64,000 nucleotides of DNA from Bacteroidales bacterium (GTDB lineage Bacteria; Bacteroidota; Bacteroidia; Bacteroidales; UBA932). This document shows, in pieces, positions 14,466-23,845 of this stretch; the first letter of the stretch is position 1; each line of letters opens with the position of its first letter. Both the position numbers and the translations under genes were made by a program. The stretch is taken from the NCBI GenBank assembly GCA_017395045.1, contig JAFPWG010000002.1:1-64000 (forward strand), given 5' to 3'. A model generated the notes under the pieces. It searched no databases. It was not told the origin of the DNA and worked only from the letters and a program-made list of their open reading frames with translations.

Positions 14466-14487
14466 TTATGCTTAAATACAATTAGTT

Positions 14488-15423
14488 ATGGTGTACAATT
14501 CTCTTACGGAAATGATTGGGAACACGCCGCTTCTGAGGGTCAAGGCATTTCCCGGCCAGAAGGCCGACATCCTCGTCAAACTGGAGTACTTCAATCCGGG
14601 CGGAAGCGTCAAGGACCGCATCGCCCTGGAAATGATCGAAGATGCCGAACGCCGCGGCATCCTGGCCCCGGGCGCGACCATCATCGAGCCCACCAGCGGC
14701 AACACCGGCGTGGGACTGGCCTGGGTCGGGCGCGCCAAGGGCTATACGGTAATCCTGACGATGCCCGAGACGATGAGCCAGGAGCGCCGCAGCCTCCTCA
14801 AGGCGCTGGGAGCCAGGCTGGAGCTGACCCCCGGCGGCGCCGGCATGAAGGGAGCCATCGCCAAGGCGGAAGAACTCCGCGACGGAATACCTGGAGCCGT
14901 CATCCTCGGCCAGTTCACGAACCCCGCCAATCCGGCCGTGCACGAGCGGACCACCGGCGAGGAAATCTGGCGTGATACCGAAGGGAAGGTCGATATCTTC
15001 GTGGCGGGCGTCGGCACCGGAGGGACCCTGAGCGGCACCGGGAAGGCCCTGAAGAAGCACAATCCGGCCGTGAAGGTGGTTGCCGTCGAACCCGCATCCT
15101 CCCCCGTCCTGTCCACCGGTGTCGCCGGCAAGCACAAGATCCAGGGCATCGGCGCCGGTTTCGAGCCCGACACCTTCCGCCGCGACGTCGTGGATGAAAT
15201 CCTTACCGTCGCCGACGACGACGCCATCCGCTCGTCCCGCCGGCTTTCGGCCCGGGAAGGCCTTCTCGTGGGCATTTCCTCCGGCGCCGCTTTCAGCGCC
15301 GCCCTCTCCCTGGCTTCCCGGGAAGAGAATGCCGGAAAGACCATCGTCGCCCTGCTTCCCGACACCGGAGAACGATACCTCTCCACCGTATTGTACGCTT
15401 TTGACGATTACCCTCTCGAATAA
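14488..15423 (+). CDS. cysK: Cysteine synthase A (O-acetylserine sulfhydrylase)
   Basis: A 311-residue PLP enzyme making cysteine from O-acetylserine and sulfide. It shows the PLP lysine in NPGGSVKDR (about residue 45), the substrate loop TSGNTGVGL, the phosphate cup [10 protein letters not shown] (about residues 174-183) and the C-terminal SSGAAFSAA. The length is normal. Its stop overlaps the cysE start (TAATG), so the two are coupled. The upstream polycysteine leader and terminator suggest control by cysteine supply. Confidence 0.96.
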   Translation: MVYNSLTEMIGNTPLLRVKAFPGQKADILVKLEYFNPGGSVKDRIALEMIEDAERRGILAPGATIIEPTSGNTGVGLAWVGRAKGYTVILTMPETMSQERRSLLKALGARLELTPGGAGMKGAIAKAEELRDGIPGAVILGQFTNPANPAVHERTTGEEIWRDTEGKVDIFVAGVGTGGTLSGTGKALKKHNPAVKVVAVEPASSPVLSTGVAGKHKIQGIGAGFEPDTFRRDVVDEILTVADDDAIRSSRRLSAREGLLVGISSGAAFSAALSLASREENAGKTIVALLPDTGERYLSTVLYAFDDYPLE

Positions 15424-16157
15424 TGAACTCCCTGAAAACCACTGCGAAAGCCCTCGCGGAGATGATGGATGCGGTATTTGACACCGTCTTTCCGGATTAT
15501 GCCGCTCCCTCCCCCGCCGCTCCCTCCGAACGGATCGTCCGCGCACTTTCCCCCCTCGCCGGCGAGGAAGTCGCGCAGGCATTCGTCCGTTCCCTCCCCG
15601 AAATCAAGAGACTGCTGGAGACGGATGTCAAAGCCATCGAGGCCAATGACCCGGCTGCGACCGGAGCACGCGAGATCATCTTCTGCTATCCGGCCGTCAA
15701 GGCCATCCTGTACTACCGATCCGCCCACCGTCTCTGGGAGATGCACGTGCCCATCCTCCCGCGCATGCTTACCGAATATGCCCATTCCGTCACTGGCATA
15801 GACATCCATCCCGGGGCTGCCATCGGCGAATACTTCGCCATCGACCACGGAACGGGAACGGTGATTGGCGAGACCTCCGTCATCGGAAACCATGTCACGC
15901 TTTATCAGGGCGTTACGCTGGGCGCACGCAATTTCGTCTATGACGAGACCGGACGGCCGCGGAACGTGCCCCGCCACCCGGTCCTGGAGGACGACGTGAC
16001 CGTCTATTCCAACGCCTCCCTGCTCGGACGGATCACCGTCGGGGCCGGCTCCATCATCGGAGGCAACGTCTGGCTCACGCATTCCGTTCCGCCCCATTCC
16101 CGCATCGTCCAGAGTCCATCCCGGGAGTCTTTCTTCCGGGATGGCGACGGAATCTAG
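15423..16157 (+). CDS. cysE: Serine O-acetyltransferase
   Basis: A 244-residue enzyme supplying O-acetylserine to CysK. The C-terminal half is a left-handed beta-helix with hexapeptide repeats (IDIHPGAAIGEYFAIDHGTG, TVIGETSVIGNHVTLYQGVT), holding the catalytic His of the IDHGTG segment. The N-terminal helical domain is of the EpsC/short type found in Bacteroidota. ATG overlaps the cysK stop by one base. Confidence 0.94.
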   Translation: MNSLKTTAKALAEMMDAVFDTVFPDYAAPSPAAPSERIVRALSPLAGEEVAQAFVRSLPEIKRLLETDVKAIEANDPAATGAREIIFCYPAVKAILYYRSAHRLWEMHVPILPRMLTEYAHSVTGIDIHPGAAIGEYFAIDHGTGTVIGETSVIGNHVTLYQGVTLGARNFVYDETGRPRNVPRHPVLEDDVTVYSNASLLGRITVGAGSIIGGNVWLTHSVPPHSRIVQSPSRESFFRDGDGI

Positions 16158-16188
16158 TGGAAACCTTGTAGAAGACCCGACAATTCAC

Positions 16189-16196
16189 TAACTTTG
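16189..16196 (+). promoter_or_regulatory. -7 box of the 83-residue gene
   Basis: TAACTTTG, with TTG 20 nt upstream at 16166-16168; the ATG is at 16219. Confidence 0.65.
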
Positions 16197-16218
16197 CAAA
16201 CACTGAAACTCCAAGGAT

Positions 16219-16470
16219 ATGCAAAACAGCGAGCTTGAAATCTGGTGGTCTTCCCTGGCCATCTCCCAGAAAGAAAGGATCGCCCGGAAAGCGGCCAGGA
16301 AAGCCTCTCCGGACGGTACGATCGATGAGTCCCAGGTACAATATCCCGCCTGTACGCGCTGGTGGAACGCCCTGCCCGACGAACGAAAACAGGAAATCCA
16401 CGACCATTGCGTGGACCGTCACGGATACCTTCTCCAGGACTGGAACGAAGCCTCCCCTTACGGAGACTGA
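16219..16470 (+). CDS. Hypothetical 83-residue protein
   Basis: A small cytosolic, Trp- and Lys/Arg-rich protein (ELEIWWSSLAISQKERIARK, ending with HGYLLQDWNEASPYGD). I recognise no domain. It has its own well-formed promoter, so it is probably expressed. It lies between the cys operon and a convergent LtaS-like gene. Confidence 0.65.
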   Translation: MQNSELEIWWSSLAISQKERIARKAARKASPDGTIDESQVQYPACTRWWNALPDERKQEIHDHCVDRHGYLLQDWNEASPYGD

Positions 16471-16502
16471 TCCCGGAGATTGCATCTGTCGTCCAGTAAA
16501 CC

Positions 16503-18428
16503 TTATCCGGCCGGAACGGCCGTCAGCTCATTATGGATCATCCGGCGGGCATACTGCTGGATGATCGCTTTTATGCGGCGCTCCATCGCCGCGGCACGCT
16601 CCGGCTCCGCCGCGATCAGATTCTCCTGCAACAGCCGGTCTTCCGTGAAATGGTACAGCCCCACGGATTTTTCCCCGTCGAACTGCAACTGGTAGCCATC
16701 CTGTTCATACAGGTACATCCCGCTCTGATAATGGACGGCGTACGTGTCTTCGTCCGGTGTCGTCAACAGGTCGCAGCCGAAACTGAACCAAGGTTCGTCA
16801 TAGCCCAGATAGCTGAGGATGGTGGGTTTGATGTCCAGTTGCATGGCAATCCCCTCCCGCAGGCCTTTCAACGACCCGTCCGGGGTATAGAACAGGATCG
16901 GGATCTCGAATACGCCGGCCAGGGTCCGGTACTCCGGAGCGTCGGTCTGGTTCGTATGGTCCCCCGTAATGACGAAAAGGGTGTTTTCGAACCAGGGTTC
17001 CTTCCGTGCCGATTCGAAAAACCGCCGGATGGCGTAGTCCGAATAACGGACGGACCGGTGGATCGGGATGGTTCCGGGCTCGAAAACGGATTCAAATTCA
17101 GACGGAATGGCGTATGGATGATGGGATGAAAGCGTGAATACGGTCGCAAGGAACGGTTCCTGCAACACCCCGATCCCTTGCTCGAAATACTGCAGGAACG
17201 GTTCGTCCCAGATTCCCCAGGTTCCGTCGAAATCGTCCTCATTCCCATACGATTCCCGGCTGAACTCCTGCTGGAATCCCGACTTGTGGGCGAACCCGGC
17301 CAGGGCCAGGGACTGCCGCTGCGCACCGTGATAGAAGGCGGAACTATACCCCTTCTCCCCCAGTTCGCGGGCAAGGCCGCGGATATCGTTGTTGGCATAA
17401 GGAGTGAGGGTGAACGATTCCACGAATGCCGGAATGCCGCACATCACGGAAGGCTGGGCGTCGATGCTCAGGCGGCCGTTGGCGAATGAATACCTGAAGA
17501 TGAGCGATTCCCGCATCAGGGAATCCAGGAAGGGCATATAATCCCCGCGCCGCTCGCCCTGAAGTCCAGTCAGATACGCGCTGTAGGAAGCTGAGAAACT
17601 CTCCAGGATCAGGATGACGACATTCTTCTTCCGCATCTCTCCCCCGGCGGCAGGAACATGGACCGGGGAGAATGCCTCCTCCAGTTCCTCGGTCGTTTCG
17701 AACCAGTCCGGTTCCACCAGCGGAGCATTGTCGATCGTCTTGTACATGCTGAAAGCGGTGTTCAGGACGATTCCGGCCTCCACCGGTTTCTCGATATAGA
17801 GGTTCGCATCATTGATGCCGATCGGCCGTACCGTCACGCCGAATCCACCCCGCATGCCGCCCACCATCGGGTACAGGACAGCAGCCAGGACGGCCGTATG
17901 CAGCAGATATCCCTTCCAGCCATAGCGTTCTCCCGCGGCCGAAGGTTTCCGGTATGCCCGGATGAGCAGCCACAGGATCCCGATGCCCAGCAGCACCAGA
18001 TACCAGTGAACCGCCGCTTCGTGCAGGAAGATGGTCCCCAGGTTGTCGTCACCCTGGAATTCCCGGAAAACCGTGCAGGTAGTCCGTCGGTTGGTAAAGG
18101 GGAAATACACCCCGTCGGCCAGGTCGATGGCGAATGCGATAAAGTTGGGAACGACATAGAAACCCTTCGCCACCCCCTGGTATACCTGGTTCTCCCGGAA
18201 CCGGAAAGGGATGAGCATCAGGATGATATAGGGGAGGTTCGTATAGAGGACCGTGGCCAGGTCGAAACGCCAGCCCGCCTTGCAAAGGTGCGCCAGGCGG
18301 GTCAGGTCCACATCCGGAAACAAGGGCCTGTTCAGGAAAAAGAACACGAGCCGGCACACCGTATAGATGGCCATGGCCAGCAGCAGGTTCCAGAGGACGG
18401 CCCCGATATAGGACAGGTGCTTTCTCAT
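16503..18428 (-). CDS. LtaS/phosphoglycerol-transferase-like membrane sulfatase-fold protein
   Basis: A 641-residue protein: about five N-terminal membrane helices (residues 1-190), then an extracytoplasmic alkaline-phosphatase/sulfatase-fold domain. Metal-site patterns are visible: NVVILILESFSASYSAY (start of the domain), NGRLSIDAQPSVM at the place of the nucleophile loop (Ser), and VITGDHTN with the Asp-His pair. LtaS relatives in Gram-negatives move phosphoglycerol or phosphoethanolamine groups from lipids to glycans or lipid A. ATG 18428 overlaps the lipid kinase stop by 4 nt, so the two are coupled; upstream codons in this frame belong to the kinase gene. Confidence 0.87.
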   Translation of the reverse strand: MRKHLSYIGAVLWNLLLAMAIYTVCRLVFFFLNRPLFPDVDLTRLAHLCKAGWRFDLATVLYTNLPYIILMLIPFRFRENQVYQGVAKGFYVVPNFIAFAIDLADGVYFPFTNRRTTCTVFREFQGDDNLGTIFLHEAAVHWYLVLLGIGILWLLIRAYRKPSAAGERYGWKGYLLHTAVLAAVLYPMVGGMRGGFGVTVRPIGINDANLYIEKPVEAGIVLNTAFSMYKTIDNAPLVEPDWFETTEELEEAFSPVHVPAAGGEMRKKNVVILILESFSASYSAYLTGLQGERRGDYMPFLDSLMRESLIFRYSFANGRLSIDAQPSVMCGIPAFVESFTLTPYANNDIRGLARELGEKGYSSAFYHGAQRQSLALAGFAHKSGFQQEFSRESYGNEDDFDGTWGIWDEPFLQYFEQGIGVLQEPFLATVFTLSSHHPYAIPSEFESVFEPGTIPIHRSVRYSDYAIRRFFESARKEPWFENTLFVITGDHTNQTDAPEYRTLAGVFEIPILFYTPDGSLKGLREGIAMQLDIKPTILSYLGYDEPWFSFGCDLLTTPDEDTYAVHYQSGMYLYEQDGYQLQFDGEKSVGLYHFTEDRLLQENLIAAEPERAAAMERRIKAIIQQYARRMIHNELTAVPAG

Positions 18429-19309
18429 ATCTTTCCTTGACGGGACGGAGGGATGACGACCTGCAGCGAGCCGGGCAGGATGTCCAGTTCCAGGTCGGTT
18501 CCGGCCTCGAAGGGGTCTCCGTCGTAATGGGCCGGACCGGGATGTTCCCGGTGCAGGTGGACGCGGGCGCTCCGGAAGGTCCGGACGTGACGGCTGGAAT
18601 CGGCCTTGCCCGCCATCAGGCGGGCGGCCAGGTCGGGAATCTCGACGGTCGCAAACGGCTGGACCACCGTCACGTCCAGGAGGCCGTCGCACAGGGAAGC
18701 CTTGGGCGCGATCCGCGCCTCGTTCCCCCACTGGTTGGCGTTGGCCACGGTCACGAACATCGCCGGTCCCGCCCACGTTTCCGTGTCGGTTTCCACCACA
18801 TAGGTTTCCGGCCGGCGGTGCTTCCAGTTATCCCAGGCCGTTGTCACATAGGTACCCAGTCCCCTCCGCCCGGAACGGGCGAAATCAAAGGCGACATCGG
18901 CATCCAGGCCCACGCCGGCCGTACAGAAGAAAGGGCGCCCGTCCATCCGGCCGGTGTCCATCCGGACGATGCAGTTCCCGTTCAGGGCCTTGACGGCCCG
19001 TACCGGGTCCCGGCTGATGCCCAGGTGCAGGGCCAGCCCGTCCCCGCTCCCGCAAGGGAGGATGCCCAGCGCCTTCTCCGAACCCAGCAGACCTTTCGCC
19101 ACCTCACTCACCGTCCCGTCACCCCCAACGGCGACGACGATGTCCGAGGCGCATGCCCGCGCCAGCTCCGTCGCATCGCCCGCCTTCTCCGTCTGGAGCA
19201 CTTCATAACGGAAAAGGGAGAGGTCCAGATAACGCCCAATGGCGGCAAGGACGTTTCCTTTGTCCTTGCCGCCAGAGATGGGGTTGACGATAAATGTAAT
19301 CCGCTTCAA
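18425..19309 (-). CDS. Diacylglycerol/lipid kinase, YegS/DagK family
   Basis: A 294-residue kinase starting KRITFIVNPISGGKDKG, with the glycine-rich nucleotide site VVAVGGDGTVSEVAKGL and GILPCGSGDGLALHLG, all diagnostic of the DAGK catalytic domain. The start codon is TTG at 19309, 5 nt after the porin stop; no ATG fits the conserved N-terminus. Recycling diacylglycerol released by an LtaS-type transferase is a known pairing of functions, and here the two genes overlap, which supports it. Confidence 0.92.
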   Translation of the reverse strand: MKRITFIVNPISGGKDKGNVLAAIGRYLDLSLFRYEVLQTEKAGDATELARACASDIVVAVGGDGTVSEVAKGLLGSEKALGILPCGSGDGLALHLGISRDPVRAVKALNGNCIVRMDTGRMDGRPFFCTAGVGLDADVAFDFARSGRRGLGTYVTTAWDNWKHRRPETYVVETDTETWAGPAMFVTVANANQWGNEARIAPKASLCDGLLDVTVVQPFATVEIPDLAARLMAGKADSSRHVRTFRSARVHLHREHPGPAHYDGDPFEAGTDLELDILPGSLQVVIPPSRQGKI

Positions 19310-19314
19310 GGCGT

Positions 19315-20853
19315 CTAAAATCTCCAGCCCAGAGTCAGGAGGGCGTTGCAGAGGGATGCCTGGGAGCAGATCTCAGGCGTGACGATCTTCTCTATTTCCG
19401 GATAGGAATAAGGAGTGATCAACTCGTCCGGGAGATACTGGAAACGGACCGCGAGATCGGCAAAGAAAGAGCCCGGGGAGCTGTAGCCGAGACCGAATGA
19501 AACGGCCTGGCGGCTAGACTCCACCTCGACATCCGGGCTGGTGGCATAATTGTAGCCGACCCGGATGGCCAGTTCCGGAGAAGCCTTGAGTTCACCGCCG
19601 ACACGGAATGCGTGGACCGGCTGACCATAATCGGCGAGTTCTTCGTTGACCCGGGTGAAATCCGTGTAGGAATCGTCATAGGTGCGCTGATAACGCACTT
19701 TGCTATAATCGAAATACTCGTAATCGGCGCTCAGAAGGGCGACCTTTCCAATCGTATAGGCAATACCGGCATTCACACGGAGCGGAGTCCGGAAATTATA
19801 GTACCACTCTTCCGATTCGGAACTCCGCAAGGGCTTCTCATCTCCCGTGCACAGGGAACTGCCTTCCTGGCCGTAAACTTCGTTGAACTCGAAGAGGGTC
19901 GGGGTCTGGATGGCTGCGCCGATCCGGAGTCCGTCGGTAGGACGGGCGATGAAACCGACCTTGGCGTATATGCCGGAAGCTTCATCCTCGAAAGACGATT
20001 GCATCCGCAGGTTCTGGAAGCCGGTCGGGTAGTCTCCGCCCGGCAAGGCATTCTCACCCCGGATCTCATCATACCGGTAGGTAATGGTGGAGATTCCCAG
20101 GTTGGCTCCCACATAGAAGCGGTCGGAGAAATCCAGGCCGACATTCATGAGCAGGTCGTACTTGTGTCCGGACCGCTTGAGCTGGTAGGTCTGTCCGATC
20201 TTGTCGGCCAGCTGGGCAAGCCCGTCGTCGCGCAGACGCTCCGTAATGCCGATGTACCTGTCGGTCTTTCCCGGAATCGGATTGAAAATCTCGCTTCTCC
20301 AGGCGACCTCGGTCTCCCAGTCAGCCTCACCGTTGGTCAGTTCGTCCTGGGTGTAGCCGTTGGCCCAGGTAGCCAGGGCACCCCCAAGGGTACTGTTATC
20401 GTTCGTACCCGAAGCACGGAGATTGTTGTTGAAGTCACGGGTGATGTTTCCAACCACGCCGAAAGAAACGCGTTTCAGCCCCGTTTTGTTACGGGTGTCG
20501 TACACCACGACGGCGCCGAGGTTCGGTAGGTTCATCCGGGGGGAACGCGTCTTGACGGCGTCCTCGAAACCGAACGGCTTCCCATCCCAAAGCGTTCCCT
20601 GGCCGAAGACCGAAGAGACGCTCAGTCCGGGCGTAATCGTGAACTGGGAATAGCCAGCCACGGCAGAACCGGCAGGATTGAAGGTAAGGGACCCGAGGTC
20701 ACCGCCCACCGCAGTCACTGCATTACCCATGCCCACGGAGCGGGCGGAACCGAGGTAATCGTTTCCCGCAAAGTCGATGGCGTCCAGGAAAGACTGCGCG
20801 CCGGCCTCAAAGGCAAGGGCCGCAAGCAGGACCGATGCAAATATCCTTTTCAT
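19315..20853 (-). CDS. Outer-membrane transport protein, FadL/OMPP1-like
   Basis: A 512-residue barrel with a signal peptide (MKRIFASVLLAALAFEAGAQ) and the FadL/PorV-type N-terminal signature SARSVGMGNAVTAVGGDLGS then LTFNPAGSA, which in FadL-like proteins forms the hatch. It ends in Phe (ALLTLGWRF), as outer-membrane barrels do. ATG 20853 is used; a TTG 6 nt upstream is in frame. Likely imports hydrophobic compounds such as fatty acids. In one leftward run with a lipoprotein, the lipid kinase and the LtaS-like enzyme. Confidence 0.88.
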   Translation of the reverse strand: MKRIFASVLLAALAFEAGAQSFLDAIDFAGNDYLGSARSVGMGNAVTAVGGDLGSLTFNPAGSAVAGYSQFTITPGLSVSSVFGQGTLWDGKPFGFEDAVKTRSPRMNLPNLGAVVVYDTRNKTGLKRVSFGVVGNITRDFNNNLRASGTNDNSTLGGALATWANGYTQDELTNGEADWETEVAWRSEIFNPIPGKTDRYIGITERLRDDGLAQLADKIGQTYQLKRSGHKYDLLMNVGLDFSDRFYVGANLGISTITYRYDEIRGENALPGGDYPTGFQNLRMQSSFEDEASGIYAKVGFIARPTDGLRIGAAIQTPTLFEFNEVYGQEGSSLCTGDEKPLRSSESEEWYYNFRTPLRVNAGIAYTIGKVALLSADYEYFDYSKVRYQRTYDDSYTDFTRVNEELADYGQPVHAFRVGGELKASPELAIRVGYNYATSPDVEVESSRQAVSFGLGYSSPGSFFADLAVRFQYLPDELITPYSYPEIEKIVTPEICSQASLCNALLTLGWRF

Positions 20854-20883
20854 AGTCAAAATCGATTTGTAATGGGTTTATTA

Positions 20884-22212
20884 TCACCTTCCGCCACGGG
20901 AAGAAGAGGCACCGCCACCGCCACGGGAGGAACTGCCGCCACTGCTGTGGGAAGAGGAGCCGCCACCGGAGTAGCCGCCACCGCCGCTGCTGCGGGAAGA
21001 GGAGCCGCCGCCGGAGTAGCTGCCGCCACTGCTGCGGGAAGAGCTGCCACCGGAATAGCTGCCACCGCTGCTGCCGGAGGAACGGCTCGGAGAGGAGACA
21101 GAACGTCCATCGGAACCGTAACGGCCCACGGTAGAGCGGGTGCTGTTGGCCGAATTGGACGGACGGTAGTTCGCGGAACTTCCGCTACGGGAAACGGAAC
21201 CCGTGCTGCGGGAAGTGGAGCCGGAGCTGCGGGAGACCGACCCGGTGGAACCTCCGCCATAGGAGGAGGTGCCGCGGCTGGTCGCGGCGCCGGAAGAGCG
21301 CACTGCGGAAGAACCGGAGCGGGAAACCGAGGAGCGGGCGACGCCCGTCAGGCCCGTGGAATTGGACCGGGTGGTCACGCCACTCGAACGGGTGGAGGAT
21401 GCGGTGCCGGCACGGCGGGTAGCCGCTCCCGTGTTACGGGAAACGCGGGACACGGTGCTGCCGGAACGGCCTCCGGAACGGCTGCCTGAGCCACGGGAAA
21501 CGTAGCTTCGGGTGCTCATGCCGATATCCCGGTGGCCGATCTGGCCGGCATGGGTCGGTCCATGGTGGAACCTGCCACCCCATCCGCCTATGCCGTAGTA
21601 GCCATAGGAATAAGGATAGCCCCAATAGCCGTGGTGGCCGTACCATCCGCCTATGCCATAGTAGCCATAGTAGCCATAGTACGACGGACCCCAATACCAG
21701 GGATCGTAATACCAGGAAGAATAGTACCAGGGATCATACCAGCCCCAAGGGCTGTAGTATCCATAATAATGCCTGTACCAGGGACGGTAGAAACCGCCGA
21801 CGTACCAGGGATCCCAGTACCAGGGGTCCCAGTAGGACCAGGAAGAGTAGTACCAGGGACCGTAATAACCGTTCATATACCAGGGACGGCTGGCCCAGGA
21901 ATAGTTCCACCAGTAGTCATCGACCACGGTGACATCCGTTCCGGTCCCGTTGAACCGGAGCTGTGCCGTCTTGCCCTGCGGGACGACGATGGTGTCGCCC
22001 ACCGTGCTGAGCACGTATACTTCGGATTCCTTCGATTCGCGGACCAGGGCATCCATTTCCTCCTGGGAGACGGCCGCCACAGGGGCTGCCGACCCGGGAC
22101 TCGCATAGATGCCGTCTTCGAACTGCTGCGGTGCGGCAGTGTACTGTGCCATCGATCCGCAGGACGTAGCGGCAACGAGGGCAACCAGGTAGATAGCCAG
22201 ATGCTTTTTCAT
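20884..22212 (-). CDS. Low-complexity lipoprotein (Trp/Tyr/Pro-rich then Ser/Gly/Arg-rich)
   Basis: A 442-residue lipoprotein (MKKHLAIYLVALVAATSCGS, lipobox Cys at residue 19). Residues ~30-100 look folded; ~100-215 are a repeat of W/Y/P/G (WDPWYWDPWYVGGFYRPWY type); ~225-442 are Ser/Gly/Arg-rich and surely disordered. Such surface lipoproteins are common in Bacteroidota and often mis-annotated as vitellogenin-like. No enzymatic motif. The composition raises many spurious open frames on the other strand. Confidence 0.8.
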   Translation of the reverse strand: MKKHLAIYLVALVAATSCGSMAQYTAAPQQFEDGIYASPGSAAPVAAVSQEEMDALVRESKESEVYVLSTVGDTIVVPQGKTAQLRFNGTGTDVTVVDDYWWNYSWASRPWYMNGYYGPWYYSSWSYWDPWYWDPWYVGGFYRPWYRHYYGYYSPWGWYDPWYYSSWYYDPWYWGPSYYGYYGYYGIGGWYGHHGYWGYPYSYGYYGIGGWGGRFHHGPTHAGQIGHRDIGMSTRSYVSRGSGSRSGGRSGSTVSRVSRNTGAATRRAGTASSTRSSGVTTRSNSTGLTGVARSSVSRSGSSAVRSSGAATSRGTSSYGGGSTGSVSRSSGSTSRSTGSVSRSGSSANYRPSNSANSTRSTVGRYGSDGRSVSSPSRSSGSSGGSYSGGSSSRSSGGSYSGGGSSSRSSGGGGYSGGGSSSHSSGGSSSRGGGGASSSRGGR

Positions 22213-22244
22213 GTCAGAACCTCCTTTTATCCAATAAAAATAAG

Positions 22245-22354
22245 TATCTTTGTGCCGGAAAAACCCGGATTGCGGGTATCAATGCAATATCTGTACCCGT
22301 TTTGTTAGATACGGGGCAATGTTACGGACAAAAATCGAAAAAAACAATTGAATT
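22245..22354 (+). promoter_or_regulatory. Promoter and 100-nt leader of proS
   Basis: TATCTTTG at 22245-22252, then a leader of about 100 nt with GC-rich inverted repeats (GGGTA...TACCC and GTATC...GATAC). An eight-codon frame (MQYLYPFC) lies inside. There is no U-run terminator, so I see structure but not a clear switch. Confidence 0.55.
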
Positions 22355-23833
22355 ATGGCAAAAGAGGTAACGAAAAGGTCGGAAAACTACTCCCAATGGT
22401 ATAACGACCTCGTGGTGAAGGCCGACCTGGCCGAGCAGTCCGCCGTCCGCGGCTGCATGGTCATCAAGCCGTACGGTTACGCCATCTGGGAGAAGATGCA
22501 GCACATCCTGGACGGGATGTTCAAGGAGACCGGTCACAAGAATGCATACTTCCCCCTTTTCATTCCCAAATCCTTCTTCAGCCGTGAGGCCGAGCACGTG
22601 GCCGGCTTCGCCAAGGAATGCGCCGTGGTGACCCACCACCGCCTGATGAACGACCCGAACGGAAAGGGCGTGGTCGTGGACCCGGAGGCGAAACTGGAGG
22701 AGGAACTCATCGTCCGCCCTACTTCCGAAACCATCATCTGGAACACCTATAAGAATTGGATCCATTCCTGGCGCGACCTGCCCATCCTGTGCAACCAATG
22801 GGCGAATGTCGTCCGTTGGGAGATGCGCACCCGCCTGTTCCTCCGGACGGCCGAATTCCTCTGGCAGGAAGGCCATACCGCCCACGCCACCGCCGCCGAG
22901 GCCGAGGCCGAAAAGCAGCGGATGGTAGACGTGTACGCCCGCTTCGCGCGCGAAATCATGGCCCTGCCGGTGGTCGTCGGTCACAAGAGCGAGGGCGAAC
23001 GCTTCGCCGGCGCCATCGACACGATGACCATCGAGGCGATGATGCAGGACGGAAAGGCCCTCCAGGCCGGAACCTCCCACTTCCTCGGGCAGAACTTCGC
23101 CAAGTCCTTCGATGTCCAGTTCACGAACAAGGAAGGCCAGCAGGAATACGTCTGGGCTACGTCCTGGGGCGTTTCCACCCGCCTGATGGGCGCCCTGATC
23201 ATGGCCCACGGCGACGACAACGGCCTCGTCCTGCCCCCTGCCCTCGCCCCGATCCAGGTGGTGATGGTCCCGATCTACAAGAGCGACGAGGAACGCAACC
23301 TCGTCCTGGACAAGATGTACGAAGTGAAGAAGGCGCTGGAGGCCAAGGGCCACAGCGTGGAGGTGGACGACCGCGACAACCTGCGTCCCGGCTTCAAGTT
23401 CGCCGAATGGGAGCTCAAGGGCGTGCCCGTCCGTCTGGCAATGGGTCCGCGCGACCTGCAGAACGGCACCGTGGAAGTGGCCCGCCGCGACACCCTCGAA
23501 AAGATCACAGAGCCGCTGGAAGGCCTCGATGAAAGGATCATCGGCCTGCTGGACGACATCCAGAAGAGCATCTACCAGCGGGCGTTCGACTTCCGCGCCG
23601 CCAACGTGCGCAAGGTGGACACCTGGGAAGAGTTCAAGGAAGAGATCGAGAAGGGCGGTTTCCTGCTCTGCCACTGGGACGGCACCCCCGAGACCGAGGC
23701 CCGCATCCAGGAAGAGACCAAGGCGACCATCCGCTGCATCCCCGTGGACAGTTTCGTCTGCGAGGAAGAAGGCAGGTGCGTCTACAGCGGCAAGCCTTCG
23801 CACCAGCGCGTTATTTTTGCAAGATCCTATTAA
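22355..23833 (+). CDS. proS: Prolyl-tRNA synthetase (short, archaeal/eukaryotic-type ProS)
   Basis: A 492-residue class II synthetase charging tRNA-Pro. Motif 2 region [26 protein letters not shown] and motif 3 region [20 protein letters not shown] are clear. There is no YbaK-type editing insertion and the C-terminal domain with Cys ([11 protein letters not shown]) ends in a Tyr (ARSY), the features of the short ProS form usual in Bacteroidota. Confidence 0.97.
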   Translation: MAKEVTKRSENYSQWYNDLVVKADLAEQSAVRGCMVIKPYGYAIWEKMQHILDGMFKETGHKNAYFPLFIPKSFFSREAEHVAGFAKECAVVTHHRLMNDPNGKGVVVDPEAKLEEELIVRPTSETIIWNTYKNWIHSWRDLPILCNQWANVVRWEMRTRLFLRTAEFLWQEGHTAHATAAEAEAEKQRMVDVYARFAREIMALPVVVGHKSEGERFAGAIDTMTIEAMMQDGKALQAGTSHFLGQNFAKSFDVQFTNKEGQQEYVWATSWGVSTRLMGALIMAHGDDNGLVLPPALAPIQVVMVPIYKSDEERNLVLDKMYEVKKALEAKGHSVEVDDRDNLRPGFKFAEWELKGVPVRLAMGPRDLQNGTVEVARRDTLEKITEPLEGLDERIIGLLDDIQKSIYQRAFDFRAANVRKVDTWEEFKEEIEKGGFLLCHWDGTPETEARIQEETKATIRCIPVDSFVCEEEGRCVYSGKPSHQRVIFARSY

Positions 23834-23845
23834 TCTGAAGGTTAT

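Noticed and set aside
22282-22308. MQYLYPFC as a proline leader peptide for proS
   Set aside because: Only one Pro codon, and no terminator with U-run between it and proS.
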